From Candidatus Acutalibacter stercorigallinarum (GTDB taxonomy: Bacteria > Bacillota > Clostridia > Oscillospirales > Acutalibacteraceae), in NCBI GenBank assembly GCA_019112625.1, contig DXIW01000021.1, positions 1-64,000 on the forward strand: a DNA stretch of 64,000 nt, given 5' to 3'. Below are positions 26,001 through 35,123 of the stretch, one piece after another. Below the pieces are notes generated by a model, which ran no database searches, was not told the DNA's origin, and worked only from the letters and a program-made list of their open reading frames with translations. How positions within the stretch are numbered: position 1 is the stretch's first letter; every line of letters starts with the position of its first letter. A program made the translations under genes and the position numbers.

Positions 26001-26678
26001 ATGATACGGTTAAAGCACATCTATAAATCCTATCCCCTGGGGGATACCGCAGTGGACGTGCTCCAGGACGTGAGCCTCCACATCCGGCCCCGGGAGTTTG
26101 TGTCCATTCTGGGCCCCTCGGGCAGCGGGAAGTCCACTTTGATGAACATCATCGGCTGCCTGGACGTGCCCGACAGCGGCGACTACCTGCTGGACGGGGA
26201 GTACGTGGACGACTGCACCGAGGACCAGCTCAGCGAGATCCGGGGCAAGAAGATCGGCTTTATCTTCCAGCAGTTCAACCTGCTGCCGGAGCTCACCGCC
26301 TTCGAAAATGTGGAGATGCCCCTGCTCTACCACCACCTCACCGCCGCCCAGCGCCGGGAGCGGGTGGAGGCCACCCTGGCCCAGGTGGGCCTCTCTGACC
26401 GCATGGACCACCGGCCCAGCCAGCTCTCCGGCGGCCAGCAGCAACGGGTGGCCATCGCCAGGGTGCTGGCCATGGAGCCCTCCATCATCCTGGCGGATGA
26501 GCCCACCGGCAACCTGGACTCCGCCTCCGGCAAGGAGATCATGGACATCATCCAGGGCCTGTGGCAGGCGGGGAACACCATCGTGCTCATCACCCACGAC
26601 ACCCAGGTGGCGGACCAGGCCCAGCGGAAGATCTACGTCCGGGACGGCAAGGTCTCGGGAAAGGAGCCTGCCCTATGA
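26001..26678 (+). CDS. MacB/LolD-type ABC ATPase
   Basis: 225 aa, ATG 26001 after GAGGAGGCG. Walker [11 protein letters not shown]-loop [12 protein letters not shown], signature [17 protein letters not shown], Walker [14 protein letters not shown]-loop ITHD. It is typical of ATPases paired with FtsX-fold permeases and MacA adaptors. The stop overlaps the next start by 4 bp (ATGA). Confidence 0.92.
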   Translation: MIRLKHIYKSYPLGDTAVDVLQDVSLHIRPREFVSILGPSGSGKSTLMNIIGCLDVPDSGDYLLDGEYVDDCTEDQLSEIRGKKIGFIFQQFNLLPELTAFENVEMPLLYHHLTAAQRRERVEATLAQVGLSDRMDHRPSQLSGGQQQRVAIARVLAMEPSIILADEPTGNLDSASGKEIMDIIQGLWQAGNTIVLITHDTQVADQAQRKIYVRDGKVSGKEPAL

Positions 26679-27835
26679 CCAGAAAGATCGTAAAGCTGGC
26701 CCTGCAAGCCATCGTCAACCACAAAATGCGCTCCTTCCTCACCATGCTGGGCATTATCATCGGTGTGATGGCGGTGGTCATCCTGGTGTCCATCACCCAG
26801 AGCGCCGCCACCGGCATCACCAGCAGCATCTCCGACATGGGCTCCCAGCTTATCACCGCCTCGGTCACCAGCGACGAGGTGTCCCTCTCCCGGGAGTCGG
26901 TGGAGTCCCTGGCGGGCACCGGCGCCATCCAGGCCGTAGCGCCCACCATCACCTCCAGCGAGACCGCCCGGCACAAGGGGGAGTCCGGCTCCTATACGGT
27001 GGCCGGCGTCACCCCGGCGTACTTCGACGTGCAGGGGGTAGCGGTGCAGAGCGGCCGGGCCATCGCGGAATCGGACCTGGACTCCTCCACCTGGGTGGCG
27101 GTGCTGGGCACCGAGGCCGCCTATGACCTGTTCGGCACCTGGGACGCGGTGGGCGGCACCATCACCCTGGGGGAGCGGAACTATAAGGTCATCGGGGTGC
27201 TGGAGGAGCAGGGCTCCAGCCTGGCGGGTTCCGACGACAGCCGCATCCTCATCCCCTACACCACCGCCCAGCGGGCCACCGGCCAGAAGGGCGTGGGCAG
27301 CTTCTATGTAAAGGCCTCCAGCGAAGGGACCGTCTCCCTGGCCATGAACACGGTGGAGGCCTACCTGCTCCAGGCCACCCGGGACGAGGACGCCTACTCG
27401 GTGAGCAACCAGTCCCAGGTGCTGGACACCATGGACGAGGTGGACAACACCATGTCCCTGCTGCTGGGGGGCATCGCCGCTATCTCCCTGCTGGTAGGGG
27501 GCATCGGCATTATGAATATCATGCTGGTGTCCGTGACAGAGCGCACCCGGGAGATCGGCATCCGCAAGGCCGTGGGGGCCAAGCGGCGGCACATCCTGCT
27601 CCAATTCCTCTGCGAGTCCTGCATCCTGTCCCTGCTGGGGGGCGCGGTGGGGCTGGCCCTCTCCTTCGGGGCGGTGGCGTTCTACAACCTGGCGGCGGGC
27701 AGCTCCGCCTCCCTGAACTGGGCCATCGGCGGGGCGGCCATCCTGTTCTGCGGGGTCATCGGCATCCTGTTCGGCAGCTACCCGGCGGCGAAAGCCTCCC
27801 GGCTCCAGCCCATCGAGGCCCTGCACACCCTGTGA
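26675..27835 (+). CDS. MacB-type ABC permease (FtsX fold)
   Basis: 386 aa from ATG 26675, coupled to the ATPase stop. TM1 is at about residues 17-40 (LTMLGIIIGVMAVVILVSI), a large outside MacB_PCD domain spans about 40-265, then three C-terminal helices with the family motif ERTREIGIRKAVGAKRRHIL. Known role: mechanical export of antibiotics, peptides or lipoproteins with a MacA partner. Substrate here unknown. Confidence 0.92.
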   Translation: MTRKIVKLALQAIVNHKMRSFLTMLGIIIGVMAVVILVSITQSAATGITSSISDMGSQLITASVTSDEVSLSRESVESLAGTGAIQAVAPTITSSETARHKGESGSYTVAGVTPAYFDVQGVAVQSGRAIAESDLDSSTWVAVLGTEAAYDLFGTWDAVGGTITLGERNYKVIGVLEEQGSSLAGSDDSRILIPYTTAQRATGQKGVGSFYVKASSEGTVSLAMNTVEAYLLQATRDEDAYSVSNQSQVLDTMDEVDNTMSLLLGGIAAISLLVGGIGIMNIMLVSVTERTREIGIRKAVGAKRRHILLQFLCESCILSLLGGAVGLALSFGAVAFYNLAAGSSASLNWAIGGAAILFCGVIGILFGSYPAAKASRLQPIEALHTL

Positions 27836-27849
27836 CATACAGAAAAACA

Positions 27850-27881
27850 GAGAAGCCCTGGGACGCTCCCCAGGGCTTCTC
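27850..27881. terminator. Bidirectional terminator between exporter operon and two-component operon
   Basis: 13-bp perfect stem GAGAAGCCCTGGG / CCCAGGGCTTCTC with a 6-nt loop; T-rich on both exits (GCTGTTT on plus, TGTTTTTC on minus). Confidence 0.85.
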
Positions 27882-27886
27882 GCTGT

Positions 27887-29098
27887 TTATAATTTTACCC
27901 GGAAGCAGATCTTGTCCCCCTCCAGGCCCAGGGCGGTGATGTCCCCGCCCTGGCGCTGGGCGATGCCCTTGGCGATGGACAGCCCCACCCCAAAGCCGCT
28001 GCCGTAGGTGCGGGCCGAGTCCCCCCGGTAGAACCGGTCGAACAGCCGGGGGAGGGGCAGCTCGTTTACGTGCTGGCAGCTGTTGTCTACAGTGAGCACC
28101 GGCCGCCGCCTCCCCGAAAGACCCACCCAGATGGTGCCGCCTGGGTCACAGTACTTCACCGCGTTGTCCAGCAAGATGGACACCAGCCGCCGCAGGGCAG
28201 CCTCGTCCCCCTTCCACCACAGGGAGGAGGGGCCCTCCATGACCAGCTGTTTCCCCTGGCGTTCCGTCACCGGGGAAAAGGCGGAGGCCGTGTCCCACAC
28301 CGCCTGGGCCAGGTCGAAGGCTTCCGCCTGCAGGGGGGCTTCCTCGTCCAGGCGGGCCAGGTCCACCAGCTGGCACACCAGGTCCGTCAGGGTGGCGGTC
28401 TCCTCCTTCATGTCGGAGAGCCAGGGGTTTGGGCCCACGTCCCCCTCCAGGATGTCCAGGTTTGTCTGGAGGAGGGTGAGGGGCGTTTTCAGCTCGTGGC
28501 TGGCGTCGGTGACGAACTGCCGCTGGCGCTGGTGGCTCTCCGCCACCGGGCGCACCGCCCCTTTGGAGAACACCACCACCAGCAGCAGGGCCGCCAGGCT
28601 GCCCGCCCCGAACACCAGGCACGCCGCCATGAGGAAGGCCCGGTCGGCGTCCAGCATCAGCGCCCCGCTGACGCACACCACGGCAGTCCCCTTTTCAGAC
28701 TCCCACACCTTAAAGCGGTACTCCCCCACCCAGCCCCGCTCCCTGTTCTCGTCCAGGGCCTGCCGGGCCAGGTCCTCCGCCTCCTCCTGGCTCACGCTGG
28801 CGATGGAGTTTACATTGGCGGCGGCCTCCCCGGTGTCCGGGAAGGTGACGGTGAAGAACCGGGTGGTGAAGGGGGCCTCCGGGTCCCGCTCGGCAGGGCG
28901 GGGGTCCTCCTGGGGGCCGGGGGGCTGGAAGTCCGGGAATCGCCCGTCGTTTTCCGAGACGATGTCCGCCAGGTCATCCAGGGAGGCGGCGGTCTGCAAA
29001 TAGGTGATGAGGAAGATCCCGGAAAACAGGGCGGCGAACACCCCCAGGAAGGACAGGGTGCAGATCCAGATGAATTTCCGGCGCAGGCGGAAGATCAT
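27887..29098 (-). CDS. Sensor histidine kinase of the CTTTAG regulon
   Basis: 403 aa, ATG 29098, overlapping the regulator stop by 4 bp. TM1 is at about 12-34, an outside sensor domain of about 120 residues follows (Pro/Asp/Glu-rich at 45-75, then a PepSY-like stretch near SQEEAEDLARQAL), and TM2 is at about 155-178. HisKA has His201 in DASHELKTPLTLL; the HATPase has ILLDNAVKYC, LFDRFY and GFGVGLSIA. Together with the regulator it forms a PmrAB/QseBC-like pair. The box on its own promoter predicts autoregulation. Confidence 0.88.
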   Translation of the reverse strand: MIFRLRRKFIWICTLSFLGVFAALFSGIFLITYLQTAASLDDLADIVSENDGRFPDFQPPGPQEDPRPAERDPEAPFTTRFFTVTFPDTGEAAANVNSIASVSQEEAEDLARQALDENRERGWVGEYRFKVWESEKGTAVVCVSGALMLDADRAFLMAACLVFGAGSLAALLLVVVFSKGAVRPVAESHQRQRQFVTDASHELKTPLTLLQTNLDILEGDVGPNPWLSDMKEETATLTDLVCQLVDLARLDEEAPLQAEAFDLAQAVWDTASAFSPVTERQGKQLVMEGPSSLWWKGDEAALRRLVSILLDNAVKYCDPGGTIWVGLSGRRRPVLTVDNSCQHVNELPLPRLFDRFYRGDSARTYGSGFGVGLSIAKGIAQRQGGDITALGLEGDKICFRVKL

Positions 29099-29769
29099 GG
29101 CCCCACCTCCAGCACGTAGCCCGCCCCCCGCAGAAAGCGGATGTTGGCGGCGGCCCCCAGCTTTTCCAGTTTTTTCCGGAGGTTGGAGATGTGCACCCAC
29201 ACCACGCTCACCTCCACCGGGCTGTCCCAGCCCCACACGTGGGACAGCAGCTGGTCGGCGGAGACCACGCACCCCGGCCGCTCCAGGAGCATCTCCATCA
29301 CCTGGAACTCCCTGCCGCTGAGGGGCTGGGTTTTGCCCTGCCAGCACAATTCGTAGGTGGAGCGGTTCAGGGCCAGCGCCCCGGCCTGGAGCAGGTCCGG
29401 GGTAAAGGCGGCCTTCCGCCGGAGCATGGCCCGCACCCGGGCCAGCAACTCCGGCACGGCGAAGGGCTTCGCCAGGTAGTCGTCGGCCCCGGCGTCCAAT
29501 CCCTCCACCCGGTCGGCCACCTCTGCCTTGGCGGTGAGAAACAGCGCCGGGGTGTCCACCCCTTTCTGTCGCAGCCGTTTTAAGACCGTCACCCCGTCCA
29601 GGCCAGGCATCATAATGTCCAGCACCAGGCCGTCGTACTCCGCGGTCTCGGCGTAGGTCAGGGCGTCCTCCCCGTTGTCTACCCCGTCCACCAGGTACCG
29701 CTCCCGCTCCAAAATATGGGTGAGGGAGCGCAGAAGCCGCGTGTCGTCCTCCGCCACCAACAGCCGCAT
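29095..29769 (-). CDS. OmpR/PmrA-family response regulator of the CTTTAG regulon
   Basis: 224 aa from ATG 29769, chosen over the ATG at 29775 because AAGGAG lies 7 nt before the former but touches the latter. Receiver with Asp51 (LVLDIMMPG), LTAKAEVADRVEGLDAGADD and KPF. Winged helix with LSGREFQVMEMLLERPG and VWVHISNLRKKLEKLG. The PmrA/QseB/TctD-type receiver fits the direct-repeat boxes with 11-bp spacing found upstream of this gene and three other units; known PmrA boxes have a YTTAAK-N5-YTTAAK layout, close to CTTTAG-N5-CTTTAG. Confidence 0.88.
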   Translation of the reverse strand: MRLLVAEDDTRLLRSLTHILERERYLVDGVDNGEDALTYAETAEYDGLVLDIMMPGLDGVTVLKRLRQKGVDTPALFLTAKAEVADRVEGLDAGADDYLAKPFAVPELLARVRAMLRRKAAFTPDLLQAGALALNRSTYELCWQGKTQPLSGREFQVMEMLLERPGCVVSADQLLSHVWGWDSPVEVSVVWVHISNLRKKLEKLGAAANIRFLRGAGYVLEVGP

Positions 29770-29801
29770 AGCCATTCTCCTTCCATGGTATTCTCCCTTT
29801 T

Positions 29802-29834
29802 ACTATACCGCCCCAATCTAAAGACAGTCTAAAG
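29802..29834 (-). promoter_or_regulatory. Regulon box D: autoregulatory promoter of the two-component operon
   Basis: Minus strand: CTTTAG (29829-29834), 5 nt, CTTTAG (29818-29823), 10 nt, TATAGT (29802-29807), 32 bp before ATG 29769. No 5' hairpin follows, unlike boxes A-C. Confidence 0.75.
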
Positions 29835-29905
29835 GAAATGCGAATTTTAGGTGACGGCTTCCGAAGAAAATGTTCCCGAAACCTTCACCGTCCTTTCACG
29901 GGGAA

Positions 29906-29938
29906 ATTAAGGCGGGCTTTAGCCGCGGCGGCTATACT
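29906..29938 (+). promoter_or_regulatory. Regulon box B: promoter of the acidic lipoprotein
   Basis: ATTAAG (29906-29911), 5 nt, CTTTAG (29917-29922), 10 nt, TATACT (29933-29938). The first half-site is degenerate (4 of 6). A GCCGG-GAAA-CCGGC hairpin (29949-29962) begins the transcript. Confidence 0.7.
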
Positions 29939-29998
29939 GTGGCCAGCAGCCGGGAAACCGGCGACACCATTCCAAATTGAAGAAAGAAGGACGAGTGT

Positions 29999-30634
29999 AT
30001 GTTCAAACGGAAAATACAGGCAGCGGCGGCGGTCCTGGCCCTGGTGATGCTCACGGCGGCATTTACCGCCTGCTCCGAGTCCACCTCCAGCTCCAGCGAG
30101 AGCTCCGCGTCGTCGGAGAGCTCCACCTCCTCCGCCAGCAGCGAGGAGGAGAGCTCCTTGGACACGGAGAGCTCGGAGGTGAGCTCTGAAGAGAGCTCTG
30201 AGGAGAGCGACGTGTCCAGCGAGGACGAGGAGATCGTAGAGGCGGTGGTGGGTGAGATCACCGGTATCGCCGACGATTCCCTGGAGCTCTACATCTACGA
30301 CGTGTACCCGGAGACCACCGATTATACCGACCTCACCGGGGAGACCCTGACCGCCACGGGGGAGACCCAGACCGTGACCCTGGACACCGGCGCCGCCTAT
30401 GAGGCCGTCACCGACGGCGCGGCGGAAGCCATCACCCAGGCGGACCTGGCGGAGGGCGACATGGTGGCCGTCATCGCCAAGGAGGACGGCAGCCAGACCG
30501 TGATGGTGCTGGAGTACGACGCCAGCGCCGATGACACCTCCAGCGACGCCGGCGACACTACCGACACAGCAGACGACAGTTCCAGCGATGCCGACACCGA
30601 GTCCGAAGCGGTGGAGGAAGCCGCTGGGGAATGA
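29999..30634 (+). CDS. Ser/Glu/Asp-rich surface lipoprotein of the CTTTAG regulon
   Basis: 211 aa, ATG 29999 after AAGAAGG. Signal peptide with lipobox AFTAC (Cys25). Residues 26-78 are an extended, strongly acidic Ser/Glu linker. About 80-175 is a compact beta-type domain beginning VVGEITGIADDSLELYIYDV, followed by an Asp/Ser/Thr-rich tail. No family recognised with certainty; similar small domains occur in Clostridia near two-component systems. Divergent from, and box-linked to, the two-component operon, so it may report envelope state to the kinase or be a protective surface protein. Confidence 0.75.
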   Translation: MFKRKIQAAAAVLALVMLTAAFTACSESTSSSSESSASSESSTSSASSEEESSLDTESSEVSSEESSEESDVSSEDEEIVEAVVGEITGIADDSLELYIYDVYPETTDYTDLTGETLTATGETQTVTLDTGAAYEAVTDGAAEAITQADLAEGDMVAVIAKEDGSQTVMVLEYDASADDTSSDAGDTTDTADDSSSDADTESEAVEEAAGE

Positions 30635-30658
30635 CCCTCCTGTAGCATATAGCGTGAC

Positions 30659-30691
30659 GCAAAAGGCCGGGGCTTTGCCCCGGTCTTTTGC
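30659..30691 (+). terminator. Terminator of the acidic lipoprotein gene
   Basis: 15-bp stem (one G-T pair) GCAAAAGGCCGGGGC / GCCCCGGTCTTTTGC with a TTT loop. The rest of the gap to 30932 holds only a weak TATGAT (30857-30862) as a candidate -10 of the next gene. Confidence 0.8.
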
Positions 30692-30932
30692 GGTTTTGGG
30701 AACAGTCCGTCCCACTTTCCTTCGGAACGGCGAAGGATGCGGGAGAGCCCGGCGGGGGAAAGGCCCTGGCGCTGGGAAAGGACGCCCGGGGGACGCCCCG
30801 GGCATCACCTGTTTTTGGGTGGGAAACGGGGGATAGCGGAGCGGGGCAATCTGTGGTATGATAAAGGGGAAATACCGGCCTGGGACGGCTGGCTTCGCGC
30901 GGCGCCGGGCTGGCAAAAAAGGAGGAGAAGCT

Positions 30933-32360
30933 ATGAAAAAACGGATCGTTTCACTGCTGATGTGCCTGTGCCTGGCCGTGGGCTTGCTGCCCGCCGGGGC
31001 CCTGGCCGCCCCGGTGTCCTACGTGGCATTGGGGGACAGCATCACCACCGGCTACGGCCTGGACGAGGGGGAGAAGGCGTTCCCCCAGCTGCTGGCTGAG
31101 GCCAACGGGCTGGACCTCACCGACCTGGCGGAGGACGGCCTGACCGGCGCGGAGCTGAGCGCCGCCCTGCAAACGGACAAGGAGCTGCAGCAGGCTGTGG
31201 CCGGGGCGGACATCATCACCGTGACCATTGGCGGCAACGACTTGATGAACGCCCTGTACCAGGGCCTGGCCGAGGCCTACAACCAGTTTGCCTCGACGGC
31301 CCTGACCCCCCAGCAGGTCCAGCAGATGCTGGCCACCGGCCAGATGACCCCCAGCCAGATGGCCAACCTCCTCACCAGCGTGGAGCGGGTGCTGGCCAGC
31401 CAGGAGTTCTCCGCCGCGGTGGCGGACATGGGCAAGGCCTTGGTCGGCATCGTGGGGGCCCTGCGGCAGCTGAACCCGGAGGGGAAGCTGGCGGTGGCCA
31501 GCCAGTACAACCCCTATGGCCATTTGGAGAACACCCTGACCCAGCCCATGGTGGACGCCTTTGAGGTGGCCCTGATGGTGGTCAACGCCCAGCTGAAAGA
31601 GGCCTTCGCCCTGCTGGGAGAATCCGGCTACGTAGACGTGTACACCCCCTTCGCCCAGGCGGAGGAGGACCCCTGCAACGCCAAGTTCAACAGCATGACC
31701 GACTTTGCCCTGGACTTCCACCCCAACGCCTACGGCCACCAGCTCATCGCCCAGGCCATGGCCGGGGCCCTGGGCCTGAAGTCGCCGGGGGAGGAGGAGG
31801 AAGAGAAGCCCGGCTTCCCCGATGTGCCGGAGGCGGAGTGGTACGCGGGGGCTGTGGCCTATGTGTCGGAGAAGGGCATGATGAACGGCATGCCGGACGG
31901 GCGCTTCGCCCCCGGGGAGTTCCTGACCCGCGCCGAGGTGGCCCAGATCCTCTACAACCTGGAGGGGAAGCCCGCCGTTACCGGTGCGGCCACCTTTACC
32001 GACCTGCCGGACCAGTGGTACCAGGACCCCGTCGCCTGGGCCCAGGAGACCGGCGTGGTGGACGGCTATGAGGGGAATGTCTTCCGGCCCAATCGGGACG
32101 TGACCCGGGAGGAATTTGCCCAGATGATGTACAACTACGCCGCGTACAAGAAGTACGACCTGACCGCTGTGAGCGACCTGAGCCAGTTCCCCGACGGGGA
32201 CAAGGTGGGCGAGTGGGCCCTGCCCGCCATGGCCTGGGCCAACGGCAACGGGCTCATCAACGGCCACGACGACGGCACCCTGGCCCCTGGCGGGGATACC
32301 ACCCGGGCCGAAGCGGCCGGCATTTTGATGCGGTTTGACCAGAACCTGGTGCAGAAGTAA
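30933..32360 (+). CDS. Secreted SGNH esterase with three SLH domains
   Basis: 475 aa from ATG 30933, with AAAGGAGGAG upstream; the upstream frame is leader. Signal peptide to about residue 25 (AGALA). SGNH/GDSL hydrolase domain: Ser36 in ALGDSITTGYG, IGGNDL with Asn102, and Asp261/His263 in DFHPNAYGH. Three SLH repeats at about 295-475 (FPDVPEAEWYAGAVAYV, FTDLPDQWYQDPVAWA, FPDGDKVGEWALPAMAWA) anchor it to pyruvylated secondary wall polymer. Likely action: lipase or acyl-esterase on wall, glycan or lipid esters at the cell surface. Single-gene unit. Confidence 0.9.
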   Translation: MKKRIVSLLMCLCLAVGLLPAGALAAPVSYVALGDSITTGYGLDEGEKAFPQLLAEANGLDLTDLAEDGLTGAELSAALQTDKELQQAVAGADIITVTIGGNDLMNALYQGLAEAYNQFASTALTPQQVQQMLATGQMTPSQMANLLTSVERVLASQEFSAAVADMGKALVGIVGALRQLNPEGKLAVASQYNPYGHLENTLTQPMVDAFEVALMVVNAQLKEAFALLGESGYVDVYTPFAQAEEDPCNAKFNSMTDFALDFHPNAYGHQLIAQAMAGALGLKSPGEEEEEKPGFPDVPEAEWYAGAVAYVSEKGMMNGMPDGRFAPGEFLTRAEVAQILYNLEGKPAVTGAATFTDLPDQWYQDPVAWAQETGVVDGYEGNVFRPNRDVTREEFAQMMYNYAAYKKYDLTAVSDLSQFPDGDKVGEWALPAMAWANGNGLINGHDDGTLAPGGDTTRAEAAGILMRFDQNLVQK

Positions 32361-32374
32361 ATCTTTCCGCGAAG

Positions 32375-32400
32375 GCCGGGAGGGAAACCTCCCGGCTTTT
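32375..32400 (+). terminator. Terminator of the SLH esterase gene
   Basis: GCCGGGAGG / CCTCCCGGC with a GAAA loop, then TTTT. Confidence 0.85.
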
Positions 32401-32430
32401 GCTGCCTTCGGGGGGATTATTGCCACAAAA

Positions 32431-32458
32431 AGGCCCGGATACCGCGGTATCCGGGCCT
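32431..32458 (-). terminator. Terminator of the permuted GH3 gene
   Basis: 28-bp perfect palindrome with arms AGGCCCGGATACC / GGTATCCGGGCCT and a 2-nt centre; TTTTTG follows on the minus strand. Confidence 0.85.
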
Positions 32459-32480
32459 CTTCTGGAGGGAGGGGTGATTT

Positions 32481-34901
32481 TTAATGGAAGGGGTTGGCGC
32501 CGCTGGCCAGGGCCAGGCGGAGCACGTTCTTCGCGCCGCGCTGGAGCTCGCCCAGGGTGAGGCCGTTTTCCCTGGCGCAGGACTCCTCCGGGGCCGGGTC
32601 GGCGTCGGTGGCAGGGGGGAAGCCCTCTGAGGGCCGGGCGCCGGGCATGAGCACGTCCACCTGGGCCCGGATGCGGTAGGCGCTGTCCCATACGTCGGGG
32701 AAGTCCGGGTCCGGGCTGGGGCGCATCCACCAGTCGGTCATGACGCAGCCCTCATAGCCCCACTCGCCCCGGAGGACGGTGGTGCACAGGTCGTAGTTGT
32801 AGTGGCTCCACACGCCGTTGACCTTGTTGTAGCTGGACATGATGGTGTGGGGGGCGGCCTCTTTCACACAGATCTCGAAGCCCTTCAGGTAGATCTCCCG
32901 CAGGGCCCGCTGGGAGACCCGGGAGTCGTTATAGTTGCGGTTGGTCTCCTGGTTGTTGCAGGCGAAGTGCTTGGGGCAGGCGGAGACGCCGCTCTTCTGC
33001 AGGCCCCGCACAAAGGCCGCGGCGGTCTTGCCGGTGACCAGGGGGTCCTCGGAGAAGTACTCGAAGTTGCGGCCGCACAGGGGGTTGCGGTGGATGTTCA
33101 TGCCGGGGCCCAGGAGGATGTGGGTGCCCTTCTGCTTCATCTCCCGGCCCACGCACTGGTACAGGCGGCTCACCAGGTCCGGGTCCCAGGTGCAGGCCAG
33201 GGAGGTGCCGTTGGGCATGAGGGAGCAGTAGAACTGCAGCCGGATGCCCGAGGGGCCGTCGGTGGTGATGACAGGGGGCACGCCCAGGTCCCGCAGGCGC
33301 TGGGTGACGCCCACCATGGCGCCGGCGTTGCCCTTGGCCCCCAGAGGGCTGTCCATGATCAGGTCGCCGCGGCTGAGAGCGGAGAGGTCCTCCACGGTCA
33401 GCTGGGCGATGAAGTCCTCCAGGGTGGCGGAACCCGCGGCCACCTCCTGGAAGGTGATGCCCCGGTCGCCGGTGTAGGGGATGGGCTGGGGCAGGTTCTG
33501 CACCACCCGGTCCTTGAGGGAGCGGGTGGGGGCGGGCAGGGGCTCAAAGGCCTTCTGGCCGTCCCGGTTGACCATGCGGTCAAAGCCGTGGGCGGGGTCG
33601 GGCGGGCAGACCTCCTGCAGGCGCTGGATCACCCGCAGCTCCGGCAGGGCAAAGCTGCCCACCTGGGGGGCCTGGCGCACGTTGGCCCCGGCGTAGACCT
33701 GGTACTCGCCGGCCTCCGCCACCCAGGCGGAGGGCCACCCGGTGACGCCGCTGTCGTCGAAGCTGGCGGCGGCGTACAGGGGGAAGGCGATCTCCAGGGA
33801 CTGGCTCTCGCCGGGCTGGAGCAGGCGGGTTTTTTCGAAGCCCACCAGTACCCGGCTGGCCTTGCCCAGCTTGCCCTGGGGGGCCTGGACATAGACCTGG
33901 AGCACGTCCCGGCCGGGGCGGCTGCCGGTGTTTTTCACCTGGGCCCGCAGGATATAGGTATCCCCCTGGGCCTCTACCGAGGCGCCGGAGGTCTCGAACG
34001 TGGTGTAGGACAGGCCGTAGCCAAAGGGGAACTGCACCACATCGGGCTGGAAGGTCTCGAAGTAGCGGTAGCCCACAAAGATGTCCTCGGTGTAGTTGTT
34101 GTAGTCCTCCCCCAGGAAGTCCTTGGCGCTGGGGTAATCCTCGTAGCGGTAGGCGATGGTGTCGGTCAGGCGGCCGCAGGCGTCCACCTTGCCGGTGAGC
34201 ACGTCCGCCGCGGCGTGGCCGCTCTCCATGCCGCCCTGCCACACCAGCAGGGCGCTGTGGATGGAGTACTGCTCCAGCCAGGAGAGGTCCATGACGCTGC
34301 CGATGTCCAGCAGCACCACGGTCTTTTCAAAGGCGGCGGTCACCTGGGAGAGGAGCTTCCGCTCATCCTCGGTGAGGTAGTAGCTGCCGGGCTCCAGGGC
34401 GTTTTCCCGGGACTCGCCGGCCGCGCGGCCGATGACCAGCAGGGCGGTCCTGCACCGGGAGGCGGCGGCCTGCACCTGGCTGTCCTCCAGGGGCATCTCC
34501 TCAAAGTAGCGGGGCCAGTTGCCCCAGAAGCCCGGGTCGGGGACGTTTTCCGCGCTCCACTTCGCGTAGAGGTTGGCCAGCTCCTGATCCACGGGCACCC
34601 CGGCGTCCCGGAGGCCGTCCATCAGGTTGACGGTATAGGGCGGGTTCACGTCGCCGCCGGAGCCGTAGCCCACGTAGAACCAATCCACCTGCACCCGGCC
34701 AAAGACGGCCACGGGCTCCTGGGTGGAGAGGGGCAGGGCGGCGTTGTCGTTTTTCAGCAGCACAGCGCCCTCGGCGCCGGCCAGGCGGCACAGGGCGGGT
34801 AGGCGGCTCTCCACCACCTTCTCGCCCCAGACCACCTTCCTGGTCTCCTGGGCAAGCTCGTCCAGTACGGGCTGGTCCTTTTTCTTCTCCTTCTCGTTCA
34901 A
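32481..34901 (-). CDS. GH3 beta-glycosidase with permuted domain order
   Basis: 806 aa from TTG 34901, chosen because AAAGGAGG precedes it and the promoter at 34944-34972 lies upstream. Unlike standard GH3 enzymes the alpha/beta sandwich comes first (GAVLLKNDNAALPL near residue 45; GYGLSYTTFE and a fibronectin-III-like domain to about 430) and the TIM-barrel domain second (TTDGPSGIRLQF, CPKHFACNN, and GCVMTDWWM with nucleophile about Asp723). This order is known from some Ruminococcus and Butyrivibrio beta-glucosidases. No signal peptide. It probably hydrolyses imported beta-glucosides or xylosides. Confidence 0.88.
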   Translation of the reverse strand: MNEKEKKKDQPVLDELAQETRKVVWGEKVVESRLPALCRLAGAEGAVLLKNDNAALPLSTQEPVAVFGRVQVDWFYVGYGSGGDVNPPYTVNLMDGLRDAGVPVDQELANLYAKWSAENVPDPGFWGNWPRYFEEMPLEDSQVQAAASRCRTALLVIGRAAGESRENALEPGSYYLTEDERKLLSQVTAAFEKTVVLLDIGSVMDLSWLEQYSIHSALLVWQGGMESGHAAADVLTGKVDACGRLTDTIAYRYEDYPSAKDFLGEDYNNYTEDIFVGYRYFETFQPDVVQFPFGYGLSYTTFETSGASVEAQGDTYILRAQVKNTGSRPGRDVLQVYVQAPQGKLGKASRVLVGFEKTRLLQPGESQSLEIAFPLYAAASFDDSGVTGWPSAWVAEAGEYQVYAGANVRQAPQVGSFALPELRVIQRLQEVCPPDPAHGFDRMVNRDGQKAFEPLPAPTRSLKDRVVQNLPQPIPYTGDRGITFQEVAAGSATLEDFIAQLTVEDLSALSRGDLIMDSPLGAKGNAGAMVGVTQRLRDLGVPPVITTDGPSGIRLQFYCSLMPNGTSLACTWDPDLVSRLYQCVGREMKQKGTHILLGPGMNIHRNPLCGRNFEYFSEDPLVTGKTAAAFVRGLQKSGVSACPKHFACNNQETNRNYNDSRVSQRALREIYLKGFEICVKEAAPHTIMSSYNKVNGVWSHYNYDLCTTVLRGEWGYEGCVMTDWWMRPSPDPDFPDVWDSAYRIRAQVDVLMPGARPSEGFPPATDADPAPEESCARENGLTLGELQRGAKNVLRLALASGANPFH

Positions 34902-34943
34902 AGCAGCTTCCTCCTTTATCCGTGGTGTGCTGGGTCTGGTTTT

Positions 34944-34972
34944 ATAATAAAGGATACCGCTGCCGCCGTCAA
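34944..34972 (-). promoter_or_regulatory. Promoter of the permuted GH3 gene
   Basis: Minus strand TTGACG (34967-34972), 17-bp spacer, TATTAT (34944-34949). Confidence 0.6.
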
Positions 34973-35076
34973 GGACTAAAATGTGCGAAGTGCAGCAATT
35001 TCTCAATAATCACGCAAAAAAACAATGCAATATGCGAAAATAGAATTTTGCCGGGGAAGAAGGGGGGAGACATGGG

Positions 35077-35105
35077 AAAAGGCCGGGGGTCTCTCCCGGC
35101 CTTTT
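35077..35105 (-). terminator. Terminator of the ABC-2/lipoprotein operon
   Basis: AAAAGGCCGGG / CCCGGCCTTTT stem with a 7-nt loop, 18 bp after the last stop codon on the minus strand. Confidence 0.8.
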
Positions 35106-35123
35106 GCGCGCGGAATGGGCGGG

